Assembly: GCA_021793595.1 (NCBI GenBank)
Contig: JAJYSL010000010.1
Span: 1 to 53,578, forward strand
DNA length: 53,578 nt
Reading direction: 5' to 3'
Source: Acidobacteriota bacterium
Lineage (GTDB): Bacteria > Acidobacteriota > Terriglobia > Terriglobales > Acidobacteriaceae
The stretch's first letter is position 1. Every line of letters begins with the position of its first letter. Positions 7,628 through 17,099 of the stretch are shown here, piece after piece. The position numbers and the translations under genes were made by a program. The notes beneath the pieces are model-generated. The model searched no databases and was not told the origin of the DNA. It saw nothing but the letters and a program-made list of their open reading frames with translations.

Positions 7628-10600
7628 GTGCGGAAAACGATTGTTAGAAGCGTTGTCATGGCTGGGTTATTTTCAGGCATGATCGGTTTTGCCCAAAACA
7701 CAAATTCCGGGGACATTCGCGGCACCGCGACCGATGCCACCGGAGCTGTCATCCCAGGTGTGACGGTCACTGTAGTCGATGTCGATAAAAACGTCACCCA
7801 TACTTACGTGACGAACGGTGCGGGGTTGTATGACACCGGCTCGATCATTCCAGATCACTACACGTTGACCTTCACCAAAGAAGGATTTGAAACGTATGTG
7901 CGCGGTCCCGTGACAGTCCATGTCGGTGAGATGACGGTCGACGGCCACCTGAAAGTTGGCGCCATCACACAGACAGTGGCCGTAAAAACGGACATACCAT
8001 TGTTGCAGACGGAAACAGGAACGCAGTCGACGACATTGACTTCAAAAGTCATGGAGCAATTGCCTCAAACGTCGGTAGGGGCGGATTGGAATAACTTTAT
8101 TGTTTTGCTCCCCGGTGTATCTGGAACGCCTCAGGCGGGCAACAACACCGTGAATCCCGGACAAATGGCGTCGGCAAATGGAGGTCTTCCCTTCTCTTCG
8201 CAACTGGCGGATGGCGCAACGGTATCGTTGCCTCAGAGCGACAACGCACAAGACATGATTTTCGATACCGTCGCCGAGGTGAAGATCAGCGACTCCACCT
8301 TTTCAGCGCAATATGGGATCGGCGACATTACCTACAATCAGATCAGCAAGAGTGGTACCAGCCAGTTTCACGGGGAGGGGTATGAATATTTTCAGAACAA
8401 TGCCCTGAACGCCGCGCCGTACGCGTTTGGCAATAAAGCTACCGTGCCAATTCTCCATTACAACGAATTTGGGGGCAATATCGGCGGACCGATCCTGAAG
8501 AAGCGCATGTTCTTCTTTTTCGATTATGACAAGATCCACGACAACGGTGGTGCTTCCAACATCATTTCCACGGTCCCGACGCAAGCTATGCGGAACGGCG
8601 ATTTTAGTGGAATGACTTATACCGCGTCCGATGGAAGTCAGCAACCGCTGTTGATCTACGACCCGACAACCCAGACGGTCGATGCGTCCGGGGTCGTCCA
8701 TCGGCAGACTTTCGCAAGTGAATATGGACAGGGCAACAAGATACCCTCCAGCATGTTCGACCCCGTGGCCCAGGCGATCCAAGCCGCTTATCCGATGCCG
8801 AATGCCACCGGACAGGTGGTCAACGGGATTACTATCAACAATTTCTTCGCGAACATACCCAGCACCAATCCATTCACGAAGTATTTCGGGCGTCTGGATT
8901 TCGACATCACTCCTGCCAATCGGCTCACGGTGACGGACACCCAAACTGACAATCCTAGCACAAGCCTCGGCGCGGTTTGCCCGATGGATTGCATCGCGCA
9001 GGACAATGACAACAATCAAGCCCAAATATCGGACGTATGGACCTTGCGACCAGATACCATCAACGAGGCCCGTTTTGGGTACACCGACCAACTGGGGTTT
9101 TGGGTTCCCTTTTCATACGGCCAGGGCTGGCCGTCCAAGTTGGGATGGAAGTTTTCGAAAGCCAACCTCTATCCGGCGATCGGAGTCGGCGGCATTATGG
9201 GCCTTGGATATACGTTCAACACGGTCTATAAGCAATTCGTGTTCGATCCATCGGATGTTGTTACTCTGATCCGTGGCCGACACGTTCTGCACTTCGGCGG
9301 TGAGTTCCTCGTGGAACGGCTCGATTCAACTCCGTGGAACAACATCAACGCAGGAAGCATGAGCTTCTCTGGCAACTATACCGCAGCCACTCAGGGCGCC
9401 AGCAATGTCAGTGGTCTACCCTACGCCGACTTTCTGCTGGGGCAGGTGAGCTACTGGAATGCGGGGGTCATCCCGGAATACGGAGCCAGATTCAAGGCTC
9501 CGCAGCTCTTTGTGCAGGACGATATCAAGGTGCGTCCCAATCTCACAGTCAACCTCGGCCTGCGGTGGCTGGGTCAGACCGGATGGTCGGAGATTCGAGG
9601 CAATTGGAGGACGTTCGATCCGACATTGATGAATCCTGCCACGAATACTCTGGGCGCAGTGGCCTATGGGTTCAGCAGCCCCCACAAGCACATTCAACAG
9701 TCAGTATGGACCACATTCATGCCCAGGGTGGGCTTCTCATACCAATTCCGCCCCAATACCGTGATTCGCGGGGGATTTGGCGTCTATTCCTATCCATATT
9801 CCGGCGACGTCAGTGGCAGCGAAACGAGTTCCATGGGGTTTGCCTTTAGCGGCAACGGCAGCGAAGGCGACTCCACCAACGGTGTTCTGCCTGTGGTCAA
9901 GCTCGACTCCGACGGTAACACCAATTATCAAGGGGCCGCGGGTGCCAGCATTAACTCCCGATACATCGTCACAAGCCCTAGCAATCCGCCCGGCCCTGCT
10001 AGCTACAATGGGCAATCCGTTGGCTACCAACAATACAACCAACCAGTCACGACACTGTATCAGTGGAACCTGGAGATTCAACGCCAGATGACTTCGAATT
10101 TGATGGCGACGATTGCCTATGTGGGTAGCCACGGAACCAATCTAGGGTTTTCGACCGACCTCAATCAGGTACCTGAGAGCGCGCTGGGACCGAACGATGC
10201 AATTTGCCCCTCCCCCACGTGCGGCCGGCCTTATCCGAATTTCCAGGGCCTCGGCGGCGCGAAGTACCTTGGAATCTCCAATTACAACGCGCTGCAGGCG
10301 ACCATTCAGAAGCGCATGAGCTACGGCCTCGATTTCAATTTCAACTACACCTGGTCTCATTTCCTGGACGAGCAGGATTCCTCGGCCCAAGGCAATGTTC
10401 AGGGGACCGTTATCTTTCAGAATGCCTATGTTCCTTCCCAGAACTATGGGCCTTCCGATTTTGATGTCCGCAACATGTTCAAAGGAACGGCCGTGTACGA
10501 GCTACCCGTTGGCAAAGGGCGGCAGTTCCTGAACAACAACTGGTTCCTGAACCAGACCATCGGCGGTTGGATTGTGTCGAGCACGTTCGTGATCCAGAGT

Positions 10601-11002
10601 GGCAACCCATTTACGGTGTACGAGGCCAATAACACCAGCTACAGCCAGGCCGGGAGCCAGTTTCCGAATGTTGTGGGAAATCCGAGCGTATCGAACCGCA
10701 ACAACAACAACTGGTACAACCTGGCCGCCTTTGCATCTCCGCTGCCTGCCCACTTCGGCAACTCAAGTCGAAACAGCTTGTACGGGCCGGGACTTACTAG
10801 TGTCAACCTTGCCCTGGCTAAAACGTTTCCCATTTGGCGCCAGGTGTTGATGGAGATTAGCGCACAGGCGACCAATGCCATCAACCATCCTAGCTTTGGT
10901 CAGCCGAATAACGCCATTGGTGCCCCTGGGTCGACGTCCCAGATCAGGAGCGTTACGGTTGGCGGACGAACCATGCAACTCGTCGGCCGAATAAGGTTCT
11001 AA
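7628..11002 (+). CDS. Oar-like TonB-dependent outer membrane receptor
   Basis: I choose GTG 7628 because AGGAGG at 7616-7621 sits six bases before it; a longer frame to 7502 is open but adds non-signal-like sequence. The product is 1,124 residues. Residues 1-22 are a signal peptide (RSVVMAGLFSGMIGFAQ). Residues about 27-110 form a carboxypeptidase regulatory-like (CnaB-type) domain (GDIRGTATDATGAVIPGVTV). A plug-like region follows, then a long beta-barrel that ends in VGRIRF with the terminal Phe typical of outer membrane proteins. This is the large Oar/TonB receptor type abundant in Acidobacteriota; its substrate is inferred to be an oligosaccharide because of the neighbouring glycosidases and malectin sensor. 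No SusD partner is present. Confidence 0.85.
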   Translation: MRKTIVRSVVMAGLFSGMIGFAQNTNSGDIRGTATDATGAVIPGVTVTVVDVDKNVTHTYVTNGAGLYDTGSIIPDHYTLTFTKEGFETYVRGPVTVHVGEMTVDGHLKVGAITQTVAVKTDIPLLQTETGTQSTTLTSKVMEQLPQTSVGADWNNFIVLLPGVSGTPQAGNNTVNPGQMASANGGLPFSSQLADGATVSLPQSDNAQDMIFDTVAEVKISDSTFSAQYGIGDITYNQISKSGTSQFHGEGYEYFQNNALNAAPYAFGNKATVPILHYNEFGGNIGGPILKKRMFFFFDYDKIHDNGGASNIISTVPTQAMRNGDFSGMTYTASDGSQQPLLIYDPTTQTVDASGVVHRQTFASEYGQGNKIPSSMFDPVAQAIQAAYPMPNATGQVVNGITINNFFANIPSTNPFTKYFGRLDFDITPANRLTVTDTQTDNPSTSLGAVCPMDCIAQDNDNNQAQISDVWTLRPDTINEARFGYTDQLGFWVPFSYGQGWPSKLGWKFSKANLYPAIGVGGIMGLGYTFNTVYKQFVFDPSDVVTLIRGRHVLHFGGEFLVERLDSTPWNNINAGSMSFSGNYTAATQGASNVSGLPYADFLLGQVSYWNAGVIPEYGARFKAPQLFVQDDIKVRPNLTVNLGLRWLGQTGWSEIRGNWRTFDPTLMNPATNTLGAVAYGFSSPHKHIQQSVWTTFMPRVGFSYQFRPNTVIRGGFGVYSYPYSGDVSGSETSSMGFAFSGNGSEGDSTNGVLPVVKLDSDGNTNYQGAAGASINSRYIVTSPSNPPGPASYNGQSVGYQQYNQPVTTLYQWNLEIQRQMTSNLMATIAYVGSHGTNLGFSTDLNQVPESALGPNDAICPSPTCGRPYPNFQGLGGAKYLGISNYNALQATIQKRMSYGLDFNFNYTWSHFLDEQDSSAQGNVQGTVIFQNAYVPSQNYGPSDFDVRNMFKGTAVYELPVGKGRQFLNNNWFLNQTIGGWIVSSTFVIQSGNPFTVYEANNTSYSQAGSQFPNVVGNPSVSNRNNNNWYNLAAFASPLPAHFGNSSRNSLYGPGLTSVNLALAKTFPIWRQVLMEISAQATNAINHPSFGQPNNAIGAPGSTSQIRSVTVGGRTMQLVGRIRF

Positions 11003-11020
11003 GGTTCTACATCCTCAACC

Positions 11021-11051
11021 GGAAAGGACGGCTGCTCTCGCCGTCCTTTCC
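11021..11051 (+). terminator. stem-loop after the TonB receptor gene
   Basis: An 11-base perfect stem, GGAAAGGACGG (11021-11031) and CCGTCCTTTCC (11041-11051), closes a 9-base loop 19 bases after the receptor stop codon. It lacks a clear T-tract (GAAAACCC follows), so it may act as an RNA-stabilising or attenuating hairpin rather than a simple intrinsic terminator. Confidence 0.6.
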
Positions 11052-11167
11052 GAAAACCCGTCCGGACAGAACTGGCACTTTTGCGCAGTGAGGCAACCCT
11101 TTTTCGGATGCTCAACCGGACGTTCCATTACGCATTGCCACACAAAAACCCCAATGGGTGAAGAATT

Positions 11168-12826
11168 ATGAGGGAATACCTCTATTCCGGCGGTGTGTTT
11201 CTTGAACGTGCGATCGTCGCTCTTCTTTGCTTACTCGTCACTGGCGCCTTGAGCGCCCAGGTCCGAACCGAGGCGGAAGATGCGCGGGTCTGGCAGGTGC
11301 CACTTAGCACTTCAACCATTCCACATTTTGAACGGGAAAACGGTCATCCTGTGCTGTACGTGGACGGCGAACCGTTCATAGCTCTTGCCTCAGAGCTTCC
11401 CTGGTGGAACTTACAGGCTGGTCGTTATCGCGAAACTGAGAACGATCTTGACTACCTGTATCCAGCTGCGGCAAAGATGGGCCTAAATACGCTGAAGGTC
11501 CCCGTCAAATGGTCCACGGTGGAACCGCAAAAGGGAGTTTATGACTTTTCGTACATCGATCATATCGAGAAGATGGCCGAGAAGAACCATCTGAAAATTG
11601 TCATCAACTGGCTTGGTCATTTTGCCAGTGGCGACGGCAATATCTATCTCAACCTGACAAGCGGACAATTCGCTCCGTACTACATCATTGAAGATGAAAC
11701 AACCTATCTGCGCGCCATCGACGCCGATGGAATCCTGCATCACAATGCAATTTCCTATGAGTATGACGCTGTCATTCAGCGCGAGATCAAGGCTTTCCGC
11801 GCTTTGATGGAGCATATCAAACAAGTGGATGCCACAGATCGTACGATCATCATGATCCAGGTAGAGAACGAAATATCCGTCTTCGGTGCGGATCGGACGA
11901 ACCGGAAGCTCTGGCGCGATCACACGCCAGAGGCGAACCAGACTTTCCAGCAGCATGGCTTCAACGACGATCTGAAGTACAGCGCATGGCGCCTGAGTAA
12001 GCACTGGCTTCAGCCCCTGACGGAAGGCGGCGCGCAGATCTATCCAATCCCTTTCGAGCTCAACTTCGTCGCAGGAACGCTGGAAGAGGGGATCGTTGGA
12101 GGCGCACCGGGCGAAGATGTCGCCACGTATCTAAACAACTGTCCACGGGTCAGCTTTATTGGCTTGAATCTCTATACAAATCCGGATACCACGGTCGAGG
12201 AATTCAGGCAGTCGCTGCAGCGCTATGGAATCGGAAGGAATATTCCATCTCTTACGGAGACAAACAGCGCAAACGATGGGGTAGCCCCGCGCGCCGCCTA
12301 TATTGCCATCGGGGAATTTGCATCTCCGCTGTTCTCGCCTTGGGCGCTGAACGTCTCTTCTCCTGCCCCCGACTCGCCGTATGTCACCGAAAACGGAGCA
12401 TTGACCAACGGAGCCCTTGCGCTTCAAAGTACCTACTCGTCGCTGAGCAAGGCACTCCCCCAGATCGCCTACTATGCAGGGACCGATAAGCTGAAGGTCT
12501 TTATGGCCAGCTCACCGGGCAAGAAGTTCTCCGAAACTCAGCAAGTAAACGGCATGACAATCACCGTTACAGGTGAAGGCGACGGCAAAGCCATCGTCAT
12601 CCATCCTTCCGGGCATGACCTGCTTCTCGTTGGATTCCATTGCGGAGTCACAGTTGACAAAATCGATTTGCGCTGGCCGGCCATGAAGGCCCTTGAGCTG
12701 AAGAAAGTTCGCTGGGCGAAGACAGGGTGGGTGGAGGAGGGTGAGCCTGCGTATGGGGTCGACCAAAGCCACGGTTCTCTCCATATAGATCTCGATGAAC
12801 CCGAGGCGGTGCGTATCTCATGGTAG
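11168..12826 (+). CDS. GH35-type beta-galactosidase-like glycoside hydrolase, exported
   Basis: A 552-residue protein from ATG 11168 with a signal peptide at about residues 12-34 (AIVALLCLLVTGALSAQ). The catalytic TIM barrel begins with HPVLYVDGEPFIALASELPWW and LNTLKVPVKWSTVEPQKG, the strand-1/2 pattern of clan GH-A family 35/42 enzymes. The predicted acid/base is E235 in QVENEIS and the predicted nucleophile E364 in LTETN. The C-terminal part (about 440-552) is beta-rich, as in GH35 proteins with a DUF5597 domain. Expected activity is release of beta-linked galactose (or a related sugar) from oligosaccharides in the periplasm. It is the first of three glycosidase genes downstream of the receptor. 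Confidence 0.8.
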   Translation: MREYLYSGGVFLERAIVALLCLLVTGALSAQVRTEAEDARVWQVPLSTSTIPHFERENGHPVLYVDGEPFIALASELPWWNLQAGRYRETENDLDYLYPAAAKMGLNTLKVPVKWSTVEPQKGVYDFSYIDHIEKMAEKNHLKIVINWLGHFASGDGNIYLNLTSGQFAPYYIIEDETTYLRAIDADGILHHNAISYEYDAVIQREIKAFRALMEHIKQVDATDRTIIMIQVENEISVFGADRTNRKLWRDHTPEANQTFQQHGFNDDLKYSAWRLSKHWLQPLTEGGAQIYPIPFELNFVAGTLEEGIVGGAPGEDVATYLNNCPRVSFIGLNLYTNPDTTVEEFRQSLQRYGIGRNIPSLTETNSANDGVAPRAAYIAIGEFASPLFSPWALNVSSPAPDSPYVTENGALTNGALALQSTYSSLSKALPQIAYYAGTDKLKVFMASSPGKKFSETQQVNGMTITVTGEGDGKAIVIHPSGHDLLLVGFHCGVTVDKIDLRWPAMKALELKKVRWAKTGWVEEGEPAYGVDQSHGSLHIDLDEPEAVRISW

Positions 12827-12953
12827 CGATCGTTACGGGTACCCTCTGTGTGGTTTGCGAGTCGTCGTGTTCATTCGATCCTTACCATCTTGTCGGTCGC
12901 ACTCAATATCGCTGCTCAAAGCAATTTGTATCGTCAGTCCAGAAAGGAACCGC

Positions 12954-13946
12954 ATGAAGAAGTTCCCTCTCCGCGCCGCGATACTTCTCATCACCATCAT
13001 TCCTCCGGCCATGCTTGTTGCGTCAGAGCCGGTCGTGCGGCCTGGCGGTCAATGGCTGGACAATCGCGGCCAGATGATTCAGGCGCACGGAGGCGGAATT
13101 CTGCAGTGGAAGAACGTTTATTACTGGTTCGGCGAAGATCGAGCGCCATCGAATGATCCAGATAAGCGGTATGTGTCCTGTTACTCCTCGCGGGACCTGG
13201 TGCATTGGAAATTTCGGAACCATGTGTTGGTGTTGTCGGATCCGGAGCATCTTGGACCTCACTGGGTTTTAGAGCGACCGAAAGTATTTCACAACCCACG
13301 CACTGGAAAGTTTGTACTCTATGCCCATCTAGACAATGCACATTACACGGTAGCCAGAGTGGCTGTCGCGGTAAGTGATCGCATTGATGGCGACTATCGC
13401 TACATCCGCAGCTTTCGCCCGCTGAATGAAGAGAGCCGCGACATTGGCCAGTTCGTCGACGACGACGGGGCTGCCTATCTGATCTTCGAATCGAGGCCGA
13501 CCAAAGGCTTCTTTATTGCGAAGCTTTCGGACGATTACCTGAGCGTGGCCAAGAAGATGAGCTTTATCCAGGCTCCTCTTGAGGGCGGCGCGCTCGTTCA
13601 TTTGCAGGGCCTCTACTACGTCATGGGATCTCATATGACCGATTGGCGCCCGAACCCGAACGTATACGCTACGGCTTCATCGTTACGCGGTCCGTGGACC
13701 GAGTTCAAGAACATCGCTCCGCCTGAGACGAATACCTATGGGGCACAATCGACAATGCTGCTGAAGGTTGTGGGTTCCAGGACAACAGCGGTGATCTTTA
13801 TGGGTGATATCTGGCGGCCCGCGCAACTGTGGGACTCACGTTATTTGTGGATGCCGCTTCGGATTGGCAACGGCTCCGCGTACCTGCCGCCGCCACACGA
13901 TTGGACACTGAATATCCAGACCGGGCGAGTGGCCCTTGCGCCGTGA
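12954..13946 (+). CDS. GH43-family glycoside hydrolase, exported
   Basis: ATG 12954 is taken as the start because AAAGGA lies just upstream and a signal peptide follows (LRAAILLITIIPPAMLVAS), giving 330 residues; the longer open frame is unlikely. The five-bladed propeller of family 43 is suggested by IQAHGGGILQWKNVYYWFGED, the SSRDLVHWKF blade, the ERPKVFHNPRTGKFVLY blade and GQFVDDDGAAYLIFESR. The opening resembles the exo-beta-1,3-galactanase-type subfamilies more than arabinanases, but I cannot assign a subfamily from memory. Lying between two GH35-type genes, it would suit degradation of a galactose-rich side-chain polymer such as arabinogalactan. Spacing to the preceding gene is 127 bases. 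Confidence 0.8.
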   Translation: MKKFPLRAAILLITIIPPAMLVASEPVVRPGGQWLDNRGQMIQAHGGGILQWKNVYYWFGEDRAPSNDPDKRYVSCYSSRDLVHWKFRNHVLVLSDPEHLGPHWVLERPKVFHNPRTGKFVLYAHLDNAHYTVARVAVAVSDRIDGDYRYIRSFRPLNEESRDIGQFVDDDGAAYLIFESRPTKGFFIAKLSDDYLSVAKKMSFIQAPLEGGALVHLQGLYYVMGSHMTDWRPNPNVYATASSLRGPWTEFKNIAPPETNTYGAQSTMLLKVVGSRTTAVIFMGDIWRPAQLWDSRYLWMPLRIGNGSAYLPPPHDWTLNIQTGRVALAP

Positions 13947-14093
13947 GAATGCCGACAGCGCTGGAACATCCTTGCGGCGAGGTTGCCGTGGCGGAGATTC
14001 CTTATTACATAGAGAACTGCCGATTTGGTTGCAGAAATATTGCACCGAGTCTGGAACTACTAGCCGCACATAGAGAACAGAGGGGTTTCGTTG

Positions 14094-15782
14094 ATGCATT
14101 TAGCATGGAAGACTGTAATTTTAGCCGGCTGCTGCGCACTTATGGCATCTGTAAACTGCAAAGCCGCACAGCTCACAGGCAGTTCTGAGCCGGGAATGAT
14201 TCCCAGAATCGTCAGGAATCATGGCCGTTATGCATTGTATGTCGATGGCGCCCCCTATCTCATCCTGGGCGGCCAAGCTCACAACTCCAGCGATTGGCCC
14301 GCCACCCTTCCCGGGGTATGGAAAGCTGGAGAACACATGAATGCAAACACCATCGAGTTGCCCATCTATTGGGAGCAATTTGAGCCGCAGCAAGGCAAAT
14401 GCGACAATTCGACGCTCGACCTCGTTCTAAAGCAGGCGAGAGAACACCATTTTCATTTAGTGCTGTTGTGGTTCGGTTCATGGAAAAACGGCAACATGAG
14501 TTACACGCCGACATGGATCAAAACCAATCCCAGCCGATATCCAAGAGCCGAAGATGCAAACGGTCTTCCTTTGGATTCTCTTTCCGCCGTTTCAGAATCC
14601 AATCTAAATGCCGACAGGACGGCATTTTCGGCATTCATGCGCCATCTGAAGACGGCAGATTCGGAACACACCGTCTTGATGGTGCAGGTTGAAAACGAGG
14701 CGGGAATGTATCGAAGCACACGCGATTATTCACCCGCAGCCCAGAAGCTTTTCAACGGCCAGGTCCCGGAGACGCTCCTCAACGCCTTACATAAACACGC
14801 TGGCACTTGGCGGGAGGTGTTTGGAGCTAGCGCCGACGAAGACTTCCAGGCATGGAGTGTTGCGCGCTATATCGGAGAAGTCGCCCAAGCTGGGAAAGCC
14901 GAATGTTCGCTGCCGCTCTATGTGAACGCGGCGTTACGCGATCCTCTCCCCCAGGCGCCTTCTGGCTACAATCTGGACACCTCTTATCCAAGCGTGTTTG
15001 AGTATGGCGGTCCGACAGACCTTGTCCTCGAGATTTGGAAAGCCGCAGCGCCGGCGATCGACCTTATTGCACCGGACAATTATTTCAGCGATTACCCCCG
15101 CTATACGCGGGCGCTTGATCTTTACCGCAGGCCCGACAATGCGTTGTTTGTACCTGAGACTGGCGGCGGCCCAGGAGCCGCAGGTTTTCTATTCACGACC
15201 GTCGGATACGGAGGAATCGGTTTTTCTCCTTTCGGTATCGACTCCGTCACAAATCGAAATATCTCCGCACAGGGAATTATGAACCCGCAAAATCTGACTC
15301 GGCCGACGTCGGATGCCGTGCAGAACCCCGACGCGCTGGCCATCGGTTATGCCCTGCTGGGTTCCATGGATCGTGAAATCGCTCGATGGAATTTTGATGG
15401 CAAGTTGCAAGCCGTTTCCAAGGACCCAAATGCCAATGCTGAAACCATGATGTTCGGAAAATGGAAGGCCATCATTCGCTACGGACTTCCCCCCTATGGA
15501 GATGGGCACCGTGGAGACCCAGATCCCGTCCCGCAGGGAAGCGTGCTGGTTGTGCAGCTGTCTGCCGACAGCTTTCTGGTTACCGGCTTTCATGCCCGCG
15601 TCGATTTCCGAATTGCAGACCCGGAAAGTACAAAGCAACGGCAATTTCTAACCGTTGAGGAGGGTGGTTACCATGCCGGGCAATGGAAAACGACCCGGCT
15701 CCTTAACGGGGACGAGACGGATTTTGGCCTCAATTTCTCCTCGGTGCCGGAAATCCTCAAAGTGACTTTGGCAACCTACTGA
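14094..15782 (+). CDS. second GH35-type beta-galactosidase-like enzyme (DUF5597 C-terminus), exported
   Basis: Start at ATG 14094 (a TTG at 14091 is in frame; AGAGGGG lies upstream), 562 residues, with a signal peptide (VILAGCCALMASVNCKA). The barrel starts with GRYALYVDGAPYLILGGQAHNSS and MNANTIELPIYWEQFEPQQG. Predicted acid/base is E202 in QVENEAG and predicted nucleophile E355 in FVPETGGG, both in the correct clan GH-A context. The C-terminal 150 residues match the DUF5597 extension of bacterial GH35 enzymes (YALLGSMDREIARW). It is clearly divergent from the enzyme at 11168-12826, so the pair is not a recent duplication. Likely a periplasmic exo-acting beta-galactosidase. Confidence 0.85.
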   Translation: MHLAWKTVILAGCCALMASVNCKAAQLTGSSEPGMIPRIVRNHGRYALYVDGAPYLILGGQAHNSSDWPATLPGVWKAGEHMNANTIELPIYWEQFEPQQGKCDNSTLDLVLKQAREHHFHLVLLWFGSWKNGNMSYTPTWIKTNPSRYPRAEDANGLPLDSLSAVSESNLNADRTAFSAFMRHLKTADSEHTVLMVQVENEAGMYRSTRDYSPAAQKLFNGQVPETLLNALHKHAGTWREVFGASADEDFQAWSVARYIGEVAQAGKAECSLPLYVNAALRDPLPQAPSGYNLDTSYPSVFEYGGPTDLVLEIWKAAAPAIDLIAPDNYFSDYPRYTRALDLYRRPDNALFVPETGGGPGAAGFLFTTVGYGGIGFSPFGIDSVTNRNISAQGIMNPQNLTRPTSDAVQNPDALAIGYALLGSMDREIARWNFDGKLQAVSKDPNANAETMMFGKWKAIIRYGLPPYGDGHRGDPDPVPQGSVLVVQLSADSFLVTGFHARVDFRIADPESTKQRQFLTVEEGGYHAGQWKTTRLLNGDETDFGLNFSSVPEILKVTLATY

Positions 15783-15830
15783 ACTGTTGCATCAAGTGAG
15801 ATCGTGAGCTGGTGACCTGGAAGCGCGGGG

Positions 15831-16140
15831 TGCGGCCTATCTCAGTCTGAAAAGCGAAGCCGCGGCGGGCGTGGACAGCGAGACGTGGCGGCACTACGGC
15901 GAGGCCCTTGACGCCAATATCCAGAACTTCTCCCATAGGCTGAAGCAGGGAGCATACCGGGCCAAGCCGGTGCGTAGGGTATACATCCCCAAGACTGGCG
16001 GGCGGCTGCGACCGTTCGGCGTCACGGCGCTGGAGGACAAGATCGTTCTGCGCGCATCGGTGGAGGTGTTGAACGCCATCTACGAAACGGACTTCCTCGG
16101 ATTTTCGTATGGGCTCCGTCCGGGGCGAAGCCAGCATAGT
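15831..16140 (+). pseudogene. group II intron reverse transcriptase/maturase fragment
   Basis: An open stretch encodes the N-terminal fingers region of a group II intron-encoded protein: AAYLSLKSEAAAGVDSETW, then KPVRRVYIPKTGGRLRPFGV, ALEDKIVLRASVEVLNAIYE and FLGFSYGLRPGRSQH. It breaks off at about 16138, before the catalytic YADD motif, the maturase and the endonuclease domains. An upstream start is missing too. The frame then runs on into unrelated sequence. No intact intron RNA (domain V) was found next to it. This is a truncated remnant without activity. Confidence 0.8.
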
Positions 16141-16227
16141 CCGAACCAAACATATTTGAAATTTGCCTCTATCGGTCGCCGGGCCGATGATCCTGTTGTG
16201 TGGACGAGATCGCAGGAGGGACGACCG

Positions 16228-16852
16228 ATGGAGGTGTTCGCCAGGCTGTTTGGCAGCCTGCTTTTGTTTGTATATCACTGTTTCGACCGGGTGGTGATTC
16301 ACGGTTATCTGAGCGGGTTGTCGCATCCTGGCCCGGCAGCGCAGCCGCTTCACCCATTACTGCTTCTACACCGAAGATGAAGTGCTGGGATCGATGGCCA
16401 TGCGGGTGGCCTCGTTTTTCCCCTTCCAGACCGCCTACTATCTCCATGGCCGCAATTTTATCGAGCAGGAACTGAACCGGGAGAAGGTGAGCTTCCGCAA
16501 GAACGACAATGCGTTTCTGGCTGTCTCCGATCCGCTGGCGCTGCAGGCGGCCGCCGATCGCTTCACTGCAGAAGTCATCCGCAAGCGGCTCGACTACGGG
16601 ACTCTCGTGCTGGGACCGAAGTTTTCCAAACGCGAACGCGCGCCGATGAACCTGCGCTGCTTCTATGCCGTCAACCAGGCCGAGTACTGCCGCAACTTCA
16701 TCTTCAAGCGCCATTTTCCCATCCACAAGATCTTCGAGCGCTCCTCGGAGATCGGACTCTGGCGCATGACCGCCAGCAAGATCTCCGAGGTCTTCGGGCA
16801 GCGCCTGACGCGCAAGTTCAAGGGCAAGCTGAACACGGCTCAAGCCGCCTGA
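16228..16852 (+). pseudogene. transposase-like hypothetical gene with internal deletion and frameshift
   Basis: A good ribosome binding site (GGAGGG) precedes ATG 16228, which opens MEVFARLFGSLLLFVYHCFD, the start of a family of about 500 residues that I recall as common beside mobile elements in Acidobacteriota. After about 28 codons the frame leaves the family; the family sequence resumes in another frame near 16318 (ILARQRSRFTHYCFY) and continues to 16852 (EYCRNFIFKRHFPIHKIFERS, KISEVFGQRLTRKFKGKL). Roughly 100 internal codons and the C-terminal half are therefore gone. The family assignment is from memory and its biochemical role is unproven. It is non-functional as it stands. Confidence 0.65.
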
Positions 16853-16874
16853 AGCGCTCCCGGCTGAAGCCGGT

Positions 16875-17099
16875 TTAAGGCTCCGTGGGCCTTGTGATCT
16901 TAAATCTCTCCGCATCCTCGTTCCATTTTTGATTCTCGATGTACTCTTGGATCGTCTTCTCATCCACCGCGCCCACAGTCGCACAAAAATAACCTCGCGC
17001 CCACAAATGCTGTCCCCAATACCGCTTCCGCAGATGGGGAAATTCCTCCTGCTGCATCCAGCTCGACCGTCCCTTCAAATATTGCACCAGTTTCGAAAC
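16875..17099 (-). mobile_element. tnpA: IS200/IS605-type TnpA fragment fused into ndh
   Basis: About 74 codons of the C-terminal half of an IS200-type Y1 transposase are readable on the minus strand: KLVQYLKGRSSWMQQEEFP, KRYWGQHLWARGYFCATVG and EYIENQKWNEDAERFK. The first half, with the HUH motif, is missing. The fragment starts exactly where the adjacent NADH dehydrogenase gene loses its family sequence (about 17096-17099), so the two genes meet at a deletion or insertion junction. No second IS end or the accessory TnpB is visible. Confidence 0.8.
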
